64,000 nt of DNA from an uncultured Oscillospiraceae bacterium (GCA_947522735.1 CANNTZ010000005.1:1-64000); one strand, 5' to 3'; positions 24,260 to 33,054 are shown, counted from the stretch's first letter. Program-made: numbers and translations. Notes: generated by a model not told the origin, from the letters alone.

Positions 24260-25834
24260 ATGCCAATTACCGATATACTTGCCAAAAACGCGGCGCTCTA
24301 CGGAGACGAGGTCAGTCTTGTGGAGCTGGAGCCGGACGCGGGGGTGCGCAGGGAGCTGAGCTGGAGCGCATTCGACAGGCTTGCAAACCGTATCGCAAAC
24401 GCGCTGTTGGCAAACGGCGTCAAAAAGGGCGACAAGGTTGCGATACTCATGATGAACTGCCTTGAATGGCTGCCGGTCTATTTCGGCGTGCTCAGGACAG
24501 GCGCGCTCGCCGTGCCGCTCAACTTCCGCTATACCGCCGAGGAAATTCGCGAATGTATGGCTATCGCAGAGGCGGATATGCTTGTGTTTGGCCCGGAGTT
24601 TGTCGGTCGCGTAAGCGCTGAGCTTGGCAATATGGAGGTCAAAAAACTGATATTCGTTGACGGAAACGGCTCAAAGGCGCCGGATTTCTCCGTGCCGCTC
24701 AACGAGTTCATAAAGGACAGCTCCGACGCTGCGCCGGACGTAAGGCTCACCGACGACGACGATGCGGCGCTCTATTTCACCTCCGGCACCACAGGATTTC
24801 CCAAGGCAATCCTGCACCCGCACCGCAGCCTGTCCACCTCCTGCGAGACCGAGATGGCACACCATCACCAGACCCGCGGCGACTGCTATCTCTGCATCCC
24901 GCCGCTATACCACACCGGCGCAAAGATGCACTGGTTCGGCAGCCTGCTTTCCGGAAGCCGCGCGGTGCTGCTCAAGGGCGTAAAGCCGCGGACGATACTC
25001 AAGGCGATATCCGACGAGCAATGCACCATCGTCTGGCTGCTTGTGCCATGGGCGCAGGACATTCTTGACGCCATTGACAGCGGGGAGGTTAAGCTTGACG
25101 ATTATAAGCTGGATCAGTGGAGGCTGATGCATATCGGCGCGCAGCCGGTGCCGCCAAGCCTCATCAGGCGCTGGAAGAAGCGCTTCCCGCATCACGAATA
25201 CGACACCAACTACGGGCTAAGCGAATCCACCGGCCCGGGCTGCGTGCATCTCGGGATCGAAAACATCGACAAGGTCGGCGCGATTGGCGTTCCCGGCCAC
25301 AACTGGCAGGCAAAAATCGTGGACGACGACAAAAATGAGGTGCCTGACGGCAAGGTTGGCGAGCTGGCTGTCAAGGGCCCCGGCGTGATGCGCTGTTACT
25401 ATAACGACCCACAGGCGACCGCCGCCGTGCTGCGCGACGGCTGGCTGTTCACCGGGGACATGGCCAAGCGCGAGGACGGCTTTATCTATCTTGTAGACCG
25501 TAAAAAGGACGTCATAATCTCGGGTGGTGAGAATATCTTCCCGGTTCAGATAGAGGATCATCTGCGCGCCAACGAGCATATCAAGGACGTCGCGGTCATC
25601 GGTCTGCCGAATCAGCGCCTCGGCGAGATCGTCGCGGCGATAATCGAGGTCAAGCCCGGCCACACGCTGACCGAGGAGGACGTCAACGCCTTCTGCCTGC
25701 CGCTGCCGCGCTATAAGCGCCCGAGAAGGATCATCTTCGACACCGTTCCGCGCAACCCGACCGGAAAGATAGAAAAGCCGAAGCTGCGCGAGCGCTACTG
25801 CCGGCAAACCATCGTTGAGGCGCAGATACTTTGA
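24260..25834 (+). CDS. AMP-forming acyl-CoA synthetase (fatty acid--CoA ligase)
   Basis: ANL-superfamily adenylating enzyme, 524 aa. Core motifs are A3 'YFTSGTTGFPKAILHPH', A5 'NYGLSESTG', A7 'GWLFTGDMAKR', A8 hinge 'DRKKDVIISGGENIFPVQIE', and A10 'RNPTGKIEKPKL', whose Lys makes the adenylate. Overall pattern fits medium/long-chain acyl-CoA ligases. ATG 24260 has AAAGGA ten bases upstream. It is a single gene with its own promoter and a terminator. The substrate acid is unknown. Confidence 0.92.
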   Translation: MPITDILAKNAALYGDEVSLVELEPDAGVRRELSWSAFDRLANRIANALLANGVKKGDKVAILMMNCLEWLPVYFGVLRTGALAVPLNFRYTAEEIRECMAIAEADMLVFGPEFVGRVSAELGNMEVKKLIFVDGNGSKAPDFSVPLNEFIKDSSDAAPDVRLTDDDDAALYFTSGTTGFPKAILHPHRSLSTSCETEMAHHHQTRGDCYLCIPPLYHTGAKMHWFGSLLSGSRAVLLKGVKPRTILKAISDEQCTIVWLLVPWAQDILDAIDSGEVKLDDYKLDQWRLMHIGAQPVPPSLIRRWKKRFPHHEYDTNYGLSESTGPGCVHLGIENIDKVGAIGVPGHNWQAKIVDDDKNEVPDGKVGELAVKGPGVMRCYYNDPQATAAVLRDGWLFTGDMAKREDGFIYLVDRKKDVIISGGENIFPVQIEDHLRANEHIKDVAVIGLPNQRLGEIVAAIIEVKPGHTLTEEDVNAFCLPLPRYKRPRRIIFDTVPRNPTGKIEKPKLRERYCRQTIVEAQIL

Positions 25835-25842
25835 GAAAAAAA

Positions 25843-25876
25843 TCTCCGCAGGTCCATTGACCGGCGGAGGTTTTTG
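25843..25876. terminator. Bidirectional terminator between convergent genes
   Basis: CTCCGC (25844-25849) with GCGGAG (25864-25869), plus inner pair GGTC/GACC around loop CATT; A-run on the left, T-run on the right. Confidence 0.8.
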
Positions 25877-25880
25877 TTAG

Positions 25881-26738
25881 TCAGCTCAGCTTTTTCATGA
25901 ATTCCTCCGTGGATACGCCGGAGGGACGGTTGAAGCGCCCAAGGCGGTAAAGCTCCTCGGGGTCGCCGGTCAGATAGTTCACGCGGCTCTCGCAGGTCAG
26001 CGCGGCGGTAAAGCCGAGCGACTTCAACACCGGCAGAGCCTCCTCGCTTATCCGCCCGTAGGGATAGGCGAAAACGGCGGGAGTGACGCCGCAGTTGTCG
26101 GTAATAAGCTCCTGCAGGCGCGTGAGATCGGCGATGAGCGCGGCGGCGTAATCCTCGGCGGCTTCTCCGCGTTTTCTCATGCAGCCGCGCCGCGGAGAAA
26201 GCTCGTGCATGTCGTAGGTGTGGTTGCCTATCTCAACACGCCCCGAGCCTGCGAGCGCACGGATATCCTCCCACGTCAGGTGGGCGTAGGAGGGGGAGCG
26301 ATCCATCGTCTCGCTGAACTCGGCGCTGTAGCTGCCGATAACCGAGACCACCGCCTTCATATCCAGCTCCTCGAGCACCGGCAGAACGCAGGTTAGGTTG
26401 TTGAGATAGCCGTCGTCCAGCGTGACGGCGACGGGGCGGGCAGGGAGCGGAGCGCCTGTGCGCGCAAACGCGACCAGCTCCGAGATAAAGACTGTTGTAT
26501 AGCCGTGCTCTTTGAGCCAGAGCATATCCTTGCGGAAGGTCTCTGCGGTCACGGTATAGTCGCCGGTTCGGCCGGAATCGATCACGCTGTGATACATCAG
26601 CACCGGAACGGCGACGCAGTCCGCGCTTGCCGCCGTGGCGCGCCTGCGCTTGACGGCGGGCACGAGCACGAGCATCACAATCAGCGCCGCTAACGGCAAT
26701 ATCAGCCGCGGCTTCAGCTTAACCGCACGAAATCTCAT
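25881..26738 (-). CDS. Polysaccharide deacetylase (CE4), membrane-anchored
   Basis: NodB-homology deacetylase, 285 aa, with an N-terminal signal/anchor helix (about residues 8-30) that places the domain outside the membrane. CE4 motifs: MT1 'AVTLDDGYLNN' (Asp-Asp), MT2 'EIGNHTYDMH' (metal His pair), and a later 'FAYPYGR' segment typical of this group. A preceding 'VLMYHSV' motif marks the PgaB/YheN-like branch that acts on wall or exopolysaccharide N-acetyl groups. The start at 26738 is preferred because AAGGGCGGGA lies just upstream; earlier in-frame starts lack a site. Confidence 0.9.
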   Translation of the reverse strand: MRFRAVKLKPRLILPLAALIVMLVLVPAVKRRRATAASADCVAVPVLMYHSVIDSGRTGDYTVTAETFRKDMLWLKEHGYTTVFISELVAFARTGAPLPARPVAVTLDDGYLNNLTCVLPVLEELDMKAVVSVIGSYSAEFSETMDRSPSYAHLTWEDIRALAGSGRVEIGNHTYDMHELSPRRGCMRKRGEAAEDYAAALIADLTRLQELITDNCGVTPAVFAYPYGRISEEALPVLKSLGFTAALTCESRVNYLTGDPEELYRLGRFNRPSGVSTEEFMKKLS

Positions 26739-26813
26739 ACCATCCCGCCCTTCTATCATCAATTATATGAGCGGGAGAGGCGGAACTTTCCAGAACGGCA
26801 AAAAGGAATATAT

Positions 26814-26900
26814 TTAAAGCGTCTCCCAACAGGGAAACAAAAACCTCGTCGGAGCTCCGTCCGCTTTCAAGCCATGTTTTCCCGCTTGAGACGCTTTTAA
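26814..26900. repeat. Nested imperfect inverted repeat, about 87 bases
   Basis: Outer arms TTAAAGCGTCTC (26814-26825) and GAGACGCTTTTAA (26888-26900) enclose inner arms GGGAAAC (26832-26838) and GTTTTCCC (26876-26883) and a central palindrome CGGAGCTCCG. It lies between the Nudix and deacetylase genes. It may be the Nudix gene terminator with an unusually large hairpin, or a small palindromic repeat element. Confidence 0.6.
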
Positions 26901-26916
26901 TCATGCCCGGCAGTGG

Positions 26917-27357
26917 TCATTTTACTGCTGCGGCGCCGTTGTTGCGGCCGAGATACCGCACCGCCTTGGCGATGAGGTTCTTGTCGTTTTTGAAGGTGAC
27001 GATGTCCGCCGCGCGGTCGAGCGCTATCCAGCCTATCTCGCTGACCTCCTCCTCCTGACGGCGCAGCTCCTGCTCGTGGTCAAGGTAGCCGAGAAAGTAT
27101 ACGACCTGCTTTTTAACTCCGGGCTTGGGGTAGTATTCCACACATTCGCGGAAGCCGTCGCGGAGCAGTATATCAAGGCCGGTCTCCTCCTTGACCTCGC
27201 GCAGCGCCGTCTCACGCTCGGTCTCGTCGCCCTCGACGTGCCCCTTCGGGAACGACCAGTGTCCTTTGGCGCGGTGGCGTATCAGAAGCAGATCGAGTCC
27301 ATTATCGCCGGGCCGGGCGTTATAGATGATTGCTCCGCATGACTTTTCATGCTTCAA
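26917..27357 (-). CDS. Nudix hydrolase (Ap4A pyrophosphatase-like)
   Basis: A 146-residue Nudix enzyme. The Nudix box is complete: G-HVEGD-E-TERETAL-REVKEETGL at about residues 39-61. 'SCGAIIYN' at the start and 'HWSFPKGHVE' are typical of bis(5'-nucleosyl)-tetraphosphatases, which split Ap4A to ATP and AMP. The start is TTG at 27357 with a near-perfect AGGAGGG (27367-27373). The inverted repeat at 26814-26900 follows the gene. Confidence 0.9.
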   Translation of the reverse strand: MKHEKSCGAIIYNARPGDNGLDLLLIRHRAKGHWSFPKGHVEGDETERETALREVKEETGLDILLRDGFRECVEYYPKPGVKKQVVYFLGYLDHEQELRRQEEEVSEIGWIALDRAADIVTFKNDKNLIAKAVRYLGRNNGAAAVK

Positions 27358-27486
27358 GGTGCAAATCCCTCCTTTTTGGTTTAGCGATGTCTACTACTAT
27401 AATACCATGTTTTCGCAAAAAAATAAATAGCAAATTTGGCAAGTCTACATATTTTATTAAAATGAGGATTTTTTTTAAAAAACCAC

Positions 27487-27515
27487 TTGATAAATTTCCG
27501 CACAAAGGATAAAAT
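27487..27515 (+). promoter_or_regulatory. Promoter of acpP
   Basis: TTGATA (27487-27492), 17-base spacer, TAAAAT (27510-27515), 90 bases before the ATG. The upstream 60 bases are AT-rich. No FapR-type operator was found. Confidence 0.72.
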
Positions 27516-27604
27516 GTTAGCATAGCTTATTTTGATGAGTATTCTTCGCTATACTGTTTTTTACAATATAAATTTCGGCGAAGAGCAAGAACAGGAGGAT
27601 TTAA

Positions 27605-27832
27605 ATGGTTTTTGAAAAGGTGCGCGAGATTCTTTGCGATCAGCTTGATGTCGAAGAAGATAACGTTACGATGAATTCGGTGCTCACCGACGATCTCGGC
27701 GCGGATTCCCTCGATCTTGTCGATCTGGTTATGACTCTTGAGGAGGAATTTGACATTGAGATCCCGGACGAGGACGCCGAGAACGTCAAGACGGTCGGAG
27801 ATATTGTAAAATACATCGAGAACATAATCTGA
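27605..27832 (+). CDS. acpP: Acyl carrier protein
   Basis: A 75-residue acidic ACP. The phosphopantetheine serine is Ser35 in 'GADSLDLVDLV', and helix 3 region 'EEFDIEIPDEDAENVKTVGD' is typical. It carries growing acyl chains in fatty-acid synthesis. The ribosome site is AGGAGG. It is not accompanied by fab genes here. The next gene is prolyl-tRNA synthetase, 133 bases away. Confidence 0.95.
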   Translation: MVFEKVREILCDQLDVEEDNVTMNSVLTDDLGADSLDLVDLVMTLEEEFDIEIPDEDAENVKTVGDIVKYIENII

Positions 27833-27965
27833 ACGGCAGCATGAGCCGTATACATCTTTTCTATGCTTATCCCAGATCAATGCCGCAGCAGGCCGCCGGT
27901 TAACGCGGTCTTGTTGTTTGCAGCTTTTATTTGGGAAAAGCACAGCTATCGGGAGGTAAAACACC

Positions 27966-29411
27966 TTGGCAGAGCAAAAAGGCCAGAAAAAAATGGTCGA
28001 GGCAATCACCTCGATGAACGAGGACTTTACCAAATGGTATACCGACGTTGTAAAAAAAGCGGAGCTTATCGACTATTCGTCGGTTCGCGGCTGCATGATA
28101 CTTCGTCCCTACGGTTATGCTATCTGGGAGAATTTTCAGCATATTCTCGACGCGAAATTCAAGGCGACAGGACATGAAAACGTCTCGATGCCGCTGTTTA
28201 TTCCGGAAAGCCTGCTCCAGAAGGAGAAGGATCACGTCGAGGGCTTCGCGCCGGAGGTCGCGTGGGTCACCTACGGCGGCTCCGAAAAGCTAACGGAGCG
28301 CCTCTGCGTGCGCCCGACCTCCGAGACGCTTTTCTGCGAGCATTACGCACACATAATCAACTCCTACCGCGATTTGCCCAAGCTCTATAATCAGTGGTGC
28401 TCGGTGGTTCGCTGGGAAAAGACCACCCGCCCGTTCCTGCGCTCGCTGGAATTTTTGTGGCAGGAGGGCCACACCATGCATGAGACGCCGGAGGAGGCGA
28501 TGGAGGAGACCGAGCGTATGCTCAACGTCTATGCCGAGACCTGCGAGAACGAGCTTGCAATCCCGGTCGTCAAGGGCCGCAAGACCGACAGCGAGAAGTT
28601 TGCCGGAGCCGAGGCGACCTATACAATAGAGGCGATGATGCACGACGGAAAGGCGCTCCAGAGCGGCACCTCCCACTATTTCGGCGACGGCTTCGCCCGT
28701 GCGTTCGACATCACCTTCCAGGGGCGCGACAACAAGCCTGCGCACCCGCATCAGACCTCGTGGGGCATGTCCACCCGCATCATTGGCGCCATCATCATGA
28801 CCCACGGCGACGACAACGGCCTTGTGCTGCCGCCCGCCGTCGCACCTGTCCAGCTTGTCATAGTGCCCGTCGCGATGCACAAGCCCGGCGTGCTCGACGC
28901 CGCGAGGGCGATAGAGGAGCGCATGAAGAAGCTATGCCGCGTCAAGCTGGACGCCTCCGACAACTCGCCCGGCTGGAAGTTTGCGGAATACGAGATGAAG
29001 GGAGTGCCGCTGCGCCTCGAGGTCGGCCCGCGCGACCTTGAAAACAATAGCTGCGTCATAGTGCGCCGCGATAACCGCGAAAAATATACGGTCAACCTCG
29101 ACGAGCTTGAGCAGACGGTGCCGAAGCTGCTCGAGGAGCTTCGCGCCGCGCTGTACGCAAAGGCTCTCGAAAACCGCGAGCGCCGCACCGTCTCTGTCAC
29201 CACCCTTGACGAGCTGATAAAAACCGCCAACGAATCCACCGGCTTCATCAAGGCCATGTGGTGCGGAAGCGAGGAGTGCGAGGACAAGCTCAAGGAGCTG
29301 GCCGGAGTTTCCTCGCGTTGTATGCCGTTTGAGCAGGAGCAGCTCTCTGACGTCTGCGTCTGCTGCGGAAAGCCCGCAAAGAGCATGGTCGTCTGGGGCA
29401 AGGCGTATTGA
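27966..29411 (+). CDS. proS: Prolyl-tRNA synthetase, archaeal/eukaryotic type
   Basis: Class II synthetase (481 aa) of the short ProRS form lacking the bacterial INS editing domain. Motif 2 'VVRWEKTTRPFLRSLEFLWQEGHT', motif 3 'TSWGMSTRIIGAIIM', the anticodon-binding domain ('VAPVQLVIVPVA...') and the C-terminal zinc/Cys-containing domain ending with Tyr (WGKAY) are all typical of archaeal-type ProRS. The start is TTG at 27966, with GGGAGG (27951-27956). No T-box was found in the short leader. It ends at a strong terminator. Confidence 0.95.
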   Translation: MAEQKGQKKMVEAITSMNEDFTKWYTDVVKKAELIDYSSVRGCMILRPYGYAIWENFQHILDAKFKATGHENVSMPLFIPESLLQKEKDHVEGFAPEVAWVTYGGSEKLTERLCVRPTSETLFCEHYAHIINSYRDLPKLYNQWCSVVRWEKTTRPFLRSLEFLWQEGHTMHETPEEAMEETERMLNVYAETCENELAIPVVKGRKTDSEKFAGAEATYTIEAMMHDGKALQSGTSHYFGDGFARAFDITFQGRDNKPAHPHQTSWGMSTRIIGAIIMTHGDDNGLVLPPAVAPVQLVIVPVAMHKPGVLDAARAIEERMKKLCRVKLDASDNSPGWKFAEYEMKGVPLRLEVGPRDLENNSCVIVRRDNREKYTVNLDELEQTVPKLLEELRAALYAKALENRERRTVSVTTLDELIKTANESTGFIKAMWCGSEECEDKLKELAGVSSRCMPFEQEQLSDVCVCCGKPAKSMVVWGKAY

Positions 29412-29437
29412 TGACAGCGAGCTGAATTATGATTTGA

Positions 29438-29475
29438 TTGCCGGAAATATGTCGTATATTTCCGGCAATTTTGGC
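29438..29475 (+). terminator. Terminator of proS
   Basis: Perfect 14-base stem ATTGCCGGAAATAT (29438-29451) with ATATTTCCGGCAAT (29457-29470), then TTTT. Confidence 0.88.
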
Positions 29476-29549
29476 GTTGTCCGCACAGGCCGGACGGACG
29501 GCCTGCACGCATCGGCTTACACGACCTAAGTAAAGTGGAGGATTCGAGA

Positions 29550-30011
29550 ATGAATGAACAGGAGGTCGCCCGCATATTTGAAAAGTGGCTCCAAAAGCTG
29601 AGATTGACGCCTGACTGGGACGTGCGGCTGGAGTGGGTCGAGGATCCGGAATGGCACAAAACCGGCGATTTCAAGGTGGACTGCGAGGATAAAAAGGCGA
29701 TACTGCTGCTGAACCGCGCAAATCCGAAGCAGGAGAATCTTGAGGAGGTCATCGTCCACGAGCTGATGCACCTCAAGCTGTACCCGCTCGACCAGGTCAC
29801 CGAGTCGCTGATAACAAGCAGCTTTGAGGAGGGAACGCCGGGATACAATTTCGCGTATACGCAGTTTTTTTCGACGCTCGAACAGACCGTCGAGGAGCTG
29901 ACCAAGTGCTTTCTGCTCGAATTTGGCGAGAACCGTGAGCTGTCGTTCGGGCGCTGTCGGAAAAGGAAGTCGTTCACGGAGCTCTACGACGGTCTTAACA
30001 GCTTAGAATAA
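29550..30011 (+). CDS. Small HExxH-motif putative zinc metallopeptidase
   Basis: A 153-residue cytoplasmic protein. The central 'VIVHELMHLKLYPLD' contains HELMH, the zinc and catalytic motif of zincins, and 'DCEDKKAILLLN' upstream resembles the strand before the active-site helix in SprT-like and similar minimal zincins. No signal peptide or membrane helix. ATG 29550 has GGAGG eight bases upstream. No partner gene is adjacent. Protease activity and target are unknown. Confidence 0.78.
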   Translation: MNEQEVARIFEKWLQKLRLTPDWDVRLEWVEDPEWHKTGDFKVDCEDKKAILLLNRANPKQENLEEVIVHELMHLKLYPLDQVTESLITSSFEEGTPGYNFAYTQFFSTLEQTVEELTKCFLLEFGENRELSFGRCRKRKSFTELYDGLNSLE

Positions 30012-30017
30012 ACATAA

Positions 30018-30055
30018 AAACGCTTCGCTCGGATCTCGGTCCGAACGAAGCGTTT
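30018..30055. terminator. Bidirectional terminator between convergent genes
   Basis: AAACGCTTCG (30018-30027) with CGAAGCGTTT (30046-30055), extended inside by TCGGA/TCCGA. Confidence 0.85.
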
Positions 30056-30068
30056 GTAGTTCGCGGGC

Positions 30069-30884
30069 TTATGCGTTTAGCGTCTCTACGGGATCAACCC
30101 AGCGGCCGTTGTGCTTGATGCCGAAGTGGAGGTGCGAATCCATCGCCAGCTCCGCCGCGTTTGATTCGCCGACGACGCCGATCACCGCGCCACCCATCAC
30201 CTTGTCGCCCACCTTGACCGGAATGCTTTCGTCAAGGCCGTAGTAGCAGCTCACATAGCCGTTTCCGTGGTCTATCTCGACGTAGTAGCCCCAAAGGGTG
30301 TCGTGCTCGACGGTCACGATCTTGCCCTGTGCGGCTGCCATGACGTCGGTGCCGACGGCGGCGCGGATATCTATGCCGTCATGGGTGCGCCACTCGTTGA
30401 GCGTCTCGTTTTTGACAAGCTCACCGTCGCTGTATTGGTTGAAAATCTCACCGGAGAGCGGCAAACGAAACGCAGGCTTTTGCGAGCTTGGCGAGAGCGC
30501 TTGCTGTTCTGAGCCGCCGGACTGCGACGATTGCTGCGGCTGCGACGATCCAGAGTCCTGCTGCGGCAGAGACGGCTCCGATGATTCGATCGGCACGCCG
30601 CTTTCCGGCTTGTCCACCGGCTCGAGCTCCGTGATGTTCCATTCGCGTCTGTCCTCCTTGTCATTGTCCGCGGCGCTGTGCTGCGCGTCGGAGCGCTCCG
30701 GAGGCTGGGTCTGAGAGACCTGCTCCTGCTGTGAGGATGTACCCTCGTTGGAGATTGCTCCGAGCGTTTTGCCGACCGATAGCCACGCGGCGGTTCCGGC
30801 GCCGATGAGGCACAGCGCCAGCACTACATAGAATCCCTTGCCCATGATGAAGCGTTTGAATTTGTTCTGTTTAGGCTTTAGCAT
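30069..30884 (-). CDS. spoIIQ: LytM/M23-family membrane peptidase, SpoIIQ-like
   Basis: A 271-residue protein: short basic N-terminus, one transmembrane helix (about residues 14-35), a low-complexity Ser/Gln/Glu linker (about 45-150) and a C-terminal LytM domain. The metal ligands are present: 'RTHDGIDIRA' (HxxxD) and 'SHLHFGIK' (HxH). In sporulating Firmicutes SpoIIQ spans the forespore membrane and docks with SpoIIIAH; clostridial versions keep the zinc site that Bacillus SpoIIQ lacks. The start at 30884 has AGGAAG ten bases upstream. The symbol is likely but a generic M23 protein is possible. Confidence 0.82.
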   Translation of the reverse strand: MLKPKQNKFKRFIMGKGFYVVLALCLIGAGTAAWLSVGKTLGAISNEGTSSQQEQVSQTQPPERSDAQHSAADNDKEDRREWNITELEPVDKPESGVPIESSEPSLPQQDSGSSQPQQSSQSGGSEQQALSPSSQKPAFRLPLSGEIFNQYSDGELVKNETLNEWRTHDGIDIRAAVGTDVMAAAQGKIVTVEHDTLWGYYVEIDHGNGYVSCYYGLDESIPVKVGDKVMGGAVIGVVGESNAAELAMDSHLHFGIKHNGRWVDPVETLNA

Positions 30885-31145
30885 CTGCTGATTTCTTCCT
30901 TTCCATCTGCTTTGGAGCCGACGCCCGCGGCATCGATTGCTTCCTGCCTTATTTTGCACGCGAGATATACAAATTATTCTGTCGGCAGGCTTGTGCGCCA
31001 AAAATTATCATGAGCGCGCCCTCTTTATTTATTTTAGCGCCAAAGGAGGGCAAGAAAGGTCGAAAAGCGGGAGAGAAACAATGAATACAAATACAGCCGG
31101 TGGCAAAGCGCCGAAAAAATATGCGAACAATGTTTCGGCGATTTA
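30885..31145. other. Intergenic region, no confident feature
   Basis: The divergent gap between the spoIIQ-like gene and the isocitrate dehydrogenase promoter. A 22-codon frame from ATG 31081 has a GGGAG site but no other support. A forespore (sigma-F-type) promoter would be expected for spoIIQ. A GTATA-like box is visible on the minus strand, but no matching -10 was found. Confidence 0.5.
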
Positions 31146-31174
31146 TTGACATGAAGCGCCGCGTGTTTTATAAT
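31146..31174 (+). promoter_or_regulatory. Perfect consensus sigma-A promoter
   Basis: TTGACA (31146-31151), exactly 17 bases, TATAAT (31169-31174): the full consensus. It drives the isocitrate dehydrogenase gene (ATG 31219), and probably rex. Confidence 0.92.
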
Positions 31175-31218
31175 ATAATATAGCGAATTTATACCTGTAA
31201 GCAAAGGGGAAGATAGCA

Positions 31219-32379
31219 ATGGACAACAAGATTACGACCTCTGCCGACAAGTTTGCGGCGCTAATCCGCTCGCAGCTCGCCCGCGTGGAGAGAATGAAGG
31301 CTCAAAAGGAGTTTGTGGATTACGACAAGCTCGATAAGATAATCATCGGCGTTTGCGGCGGCGACGGCATCGGACCGGTAATCACCCACGAGGCGCAGCG
31401 CGTGCTCGAATTTCTGCTCAAGGACGAGCTTGCGGCGGGCAAGGTGGAGTTTAGGGTCATAGACGGCCTCACCATCGAGAACCGCGTGGCGGCAGGCAAG
31501 GCCATTCCGGACGACGTGCTCGCGGAGATCAAGAGCTGTCACGTTGTCCTCAAGGGGCCGACCACCACCCCGAAGGCAGGCGATCCGTGGCCGAATATCG
31601 AGAGCGCCAATGTCGCCATGCGCAAGGAGCTGGATCTGTTTGCGAACGTGCGTCCCGTCAAGGTGCCGGATCAGGGCATCGACTGGACTTTCTTCCGTGA
31701 GAACACCGAGGGCGCGTATACCCTCGGCTCCTGCGGCGTGGACGTGGACGACGAGCTCTCCTTCGACTTCACCGTCACCACCACCGAGGGCACCGAGCGC
31801 ATCGCGCGTCTCGCATATGAATTTGCCCGCAAAAACAACAAGAGCATGGTCTCCATCGTCACCAAGGCAAACATCATCAAAAAAACCGACGGCAAATTCC
31901 TCCGCCTCTGCCAGGAGATCGGAAAAGAATATCCCGAGATCGAAACCAACGACTGGTTCATCGATATCATGACTGCCAAGCTGATCGACGAGAAGCGCCG
32001 CCGCGACTTCAAGGTGTTCATCCTGCCCAACCTCTACGGCGATATCATCACCGACGAGGCGGCAGAGTTCCAGGGCGGCGTCGGCACTGCGGGCAGCGCA
32101 AACATCGGCAAACGCTATGCGATGTTCGAGGCCATTCACGGCTCTGCGCCGAGGATGATCTCCGAGGGCCGCGGCTGCTATGCCGACCCCTGCTCGATGC
32201 TGCGCGCAACCGTTCTGCTGCTCTCGCACATCGGCAAGGTGGAGCAATCCCGAAAGCTCGAGCGTGCGCTCGATATCTGCATGTTCGAGGAGAAGAAATA
32301 CAGGATCACCGGACGTGACACAGGCTGCACCTGCGAACAGTTCGGAGACTACCTGATGGAGACGATATCACGGCTCTAA
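31219..32379 (+). CDS. icd: Isocitrate dehydrogenase-type NAD(P)-dependent decarboxylating dehydrogenase
   Basis: Isocitrate/isopropylmalate dehydrogenase family, 386 aa, with about 35 extra N-terminal residues before the 'IIIGVCGGDGIGP' strand. The segment 'ESANVAMRKELDLFANVRPV' keeps the Ser-x-Asn-x-x-x-Arg pattern used by isocitrate dehydrogenase rather than the Leu-type of isopropylmalate dehydrogenase. 'FRENTEGAY' and 'NLYGDIITDEAAEFQGG' complete the active site. The coenzyme region HGSAPRM has Arg-Met where NADP enzymes have Lys-Tyr and NAD enzymes Asp-Ile, so cofactor choice is open. RBS AAGGGGA. rex follows 30 bases later. Confidence 0.85.
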   Translation: MDNKITTSADKFAALIRSQLARVERMKAQKEFVDYDKLDKIIIGVCGGDGIGPVITHEAQRVLEFLLKDELAAGKVEFRVIDGLTIENRVAAGKAIPDDVLAEIKSCHVVLKGPTTTPKAGDPWPNIESANVAMRKELDLFANVRPVKVPDQGIDWTFFRENTEGAYTLGSCGVDVDDELSFDFTVTTTEGTERIARLAYEFARKNNKSMVSIVTKANIIKKTDGKFLRLCQEIGKEYPEIETNDWFIDIMTAKLIDEKRRRDFKVFILPNLYGDIITDEAAEFQGGVGTAGSANIGKRYAMFEAIHGSAPRMISEGRGCYADPCSMLRATVLLLSHIGKVEQSRKLERALDICMFEEKKYRITGRDTGCTCEQFGDYLMETISRL

Positions 32380-32409
32380 CCCTGATTTTCAACGAAAGAG
32401 GTAGCGTTA

Positions 32410-33054
32410 ATGGCGAAATATAACGGCGTATCGATATCTGTAATAAGACGTATGCCGCGATACTACCGTTTCTTACGGGAGCTTAACGAGAAGGGGATCC
32501 ACCGCATCTCGTCCAAGGAGCTGGCGGCGCTGATGGGGCTGACCGCATCGCAGATACGGCAGGATCTCAACTGCTTCGGGGGCTTTGGACAGCAGGGCTA
32601 CGGCTACAGCGTGCCGATGCTGTACGATGAGATCGGCAACATTCTCGGCATCCGCAACGAGTTTAAAACGATACTCATCGGCGCGGGAAATCTCGGCAAG
32701 GCGGTGTCGCAGCATCTGGATTTCCAGAATATCGGCTTCAGGCTGGTCGGAATTTTCGACAACAATCCGGCTCTGGACGGCATCGAGATGAACGGACTGC
32801 CGGTGATGATGATCGACCGGCTTGAGCAGTTCTGCGCGGAGACGCGTCCGGTCGTGGCGATAATGTGTCTGCCGAACGAGGCCGTGGACGAGCTGTGCCC
32901 GCGTCTGATCTCCTGCGGCGTCAAGGGCTTCTGGAACTTCACGCACGTTGATATCGCCATGAAATACCCCGGCACCACCGCCGAAAACGTCCACCTCAAC
33001 GACGGCCTTATGACGCTCTGCTACAAGCTGAGCAACGATACCTCAAAGGCTTGA
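32410..33054 (+). CDS. rex: Redox-sensing transcriptional repressor Rex
   Basis: A 214-residue Rex: N-terminal winged helix (SVIRRMPRYYRFLRELNEKG... ALMGLTASQIRQDL) and a Rossmann NAD(H) domain with 'ILIGAGNLGKAV' and 'GIFDNNP', and a domain-swapped C-terminal helix. Rex binds DNA when the NADH/NAD+ ratio is low and represses fermentation genes. It lies 30 bases after the dehydrogenase gene and is probably in the same transcript, ended by a 15-base stem. No palindromic Rex operator was found within the window. Confidence 0.96.
   Translation: MAKYNGVSISVIRRMPRYYRFLRELNEKGIHRISSKELAALMGLTASQIRQDLNCFGGFGQQGYGYSVPMLYDEIGNILGIRNEFKTILIGAGNLGKAVSQHLDFQNIGFRLVGIFDNNPALDGIEMNGLPVMMIDRLEQFCAETRPVVAIMCLPNEAVDELCPRLISCGVKGFWNFTHVDIAMKYPGTTAENVHLNDGLMTLCYKLSNDTSKA

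Noticed and set aside
27833..27965. A possible T-box or other riboswitch before proS.
   Set aside because: The 133-base leader has no T-box core, no specifier arm and no terminator.
28751..29977. A 408-codon minus-strand frame over proS and the HExxH gene.
   Set aside because: It is Ser/Arg/Phe-rich and crosses a strong terminator and two convincing plus-strand genes.
31081..31149. A 22-codon frame (MNTNTAGGKAPKK...) with a GGGAG site before the icd promoter.
   Set aside because: Too short to judge, with no promoter and no recognised family; may be chance.
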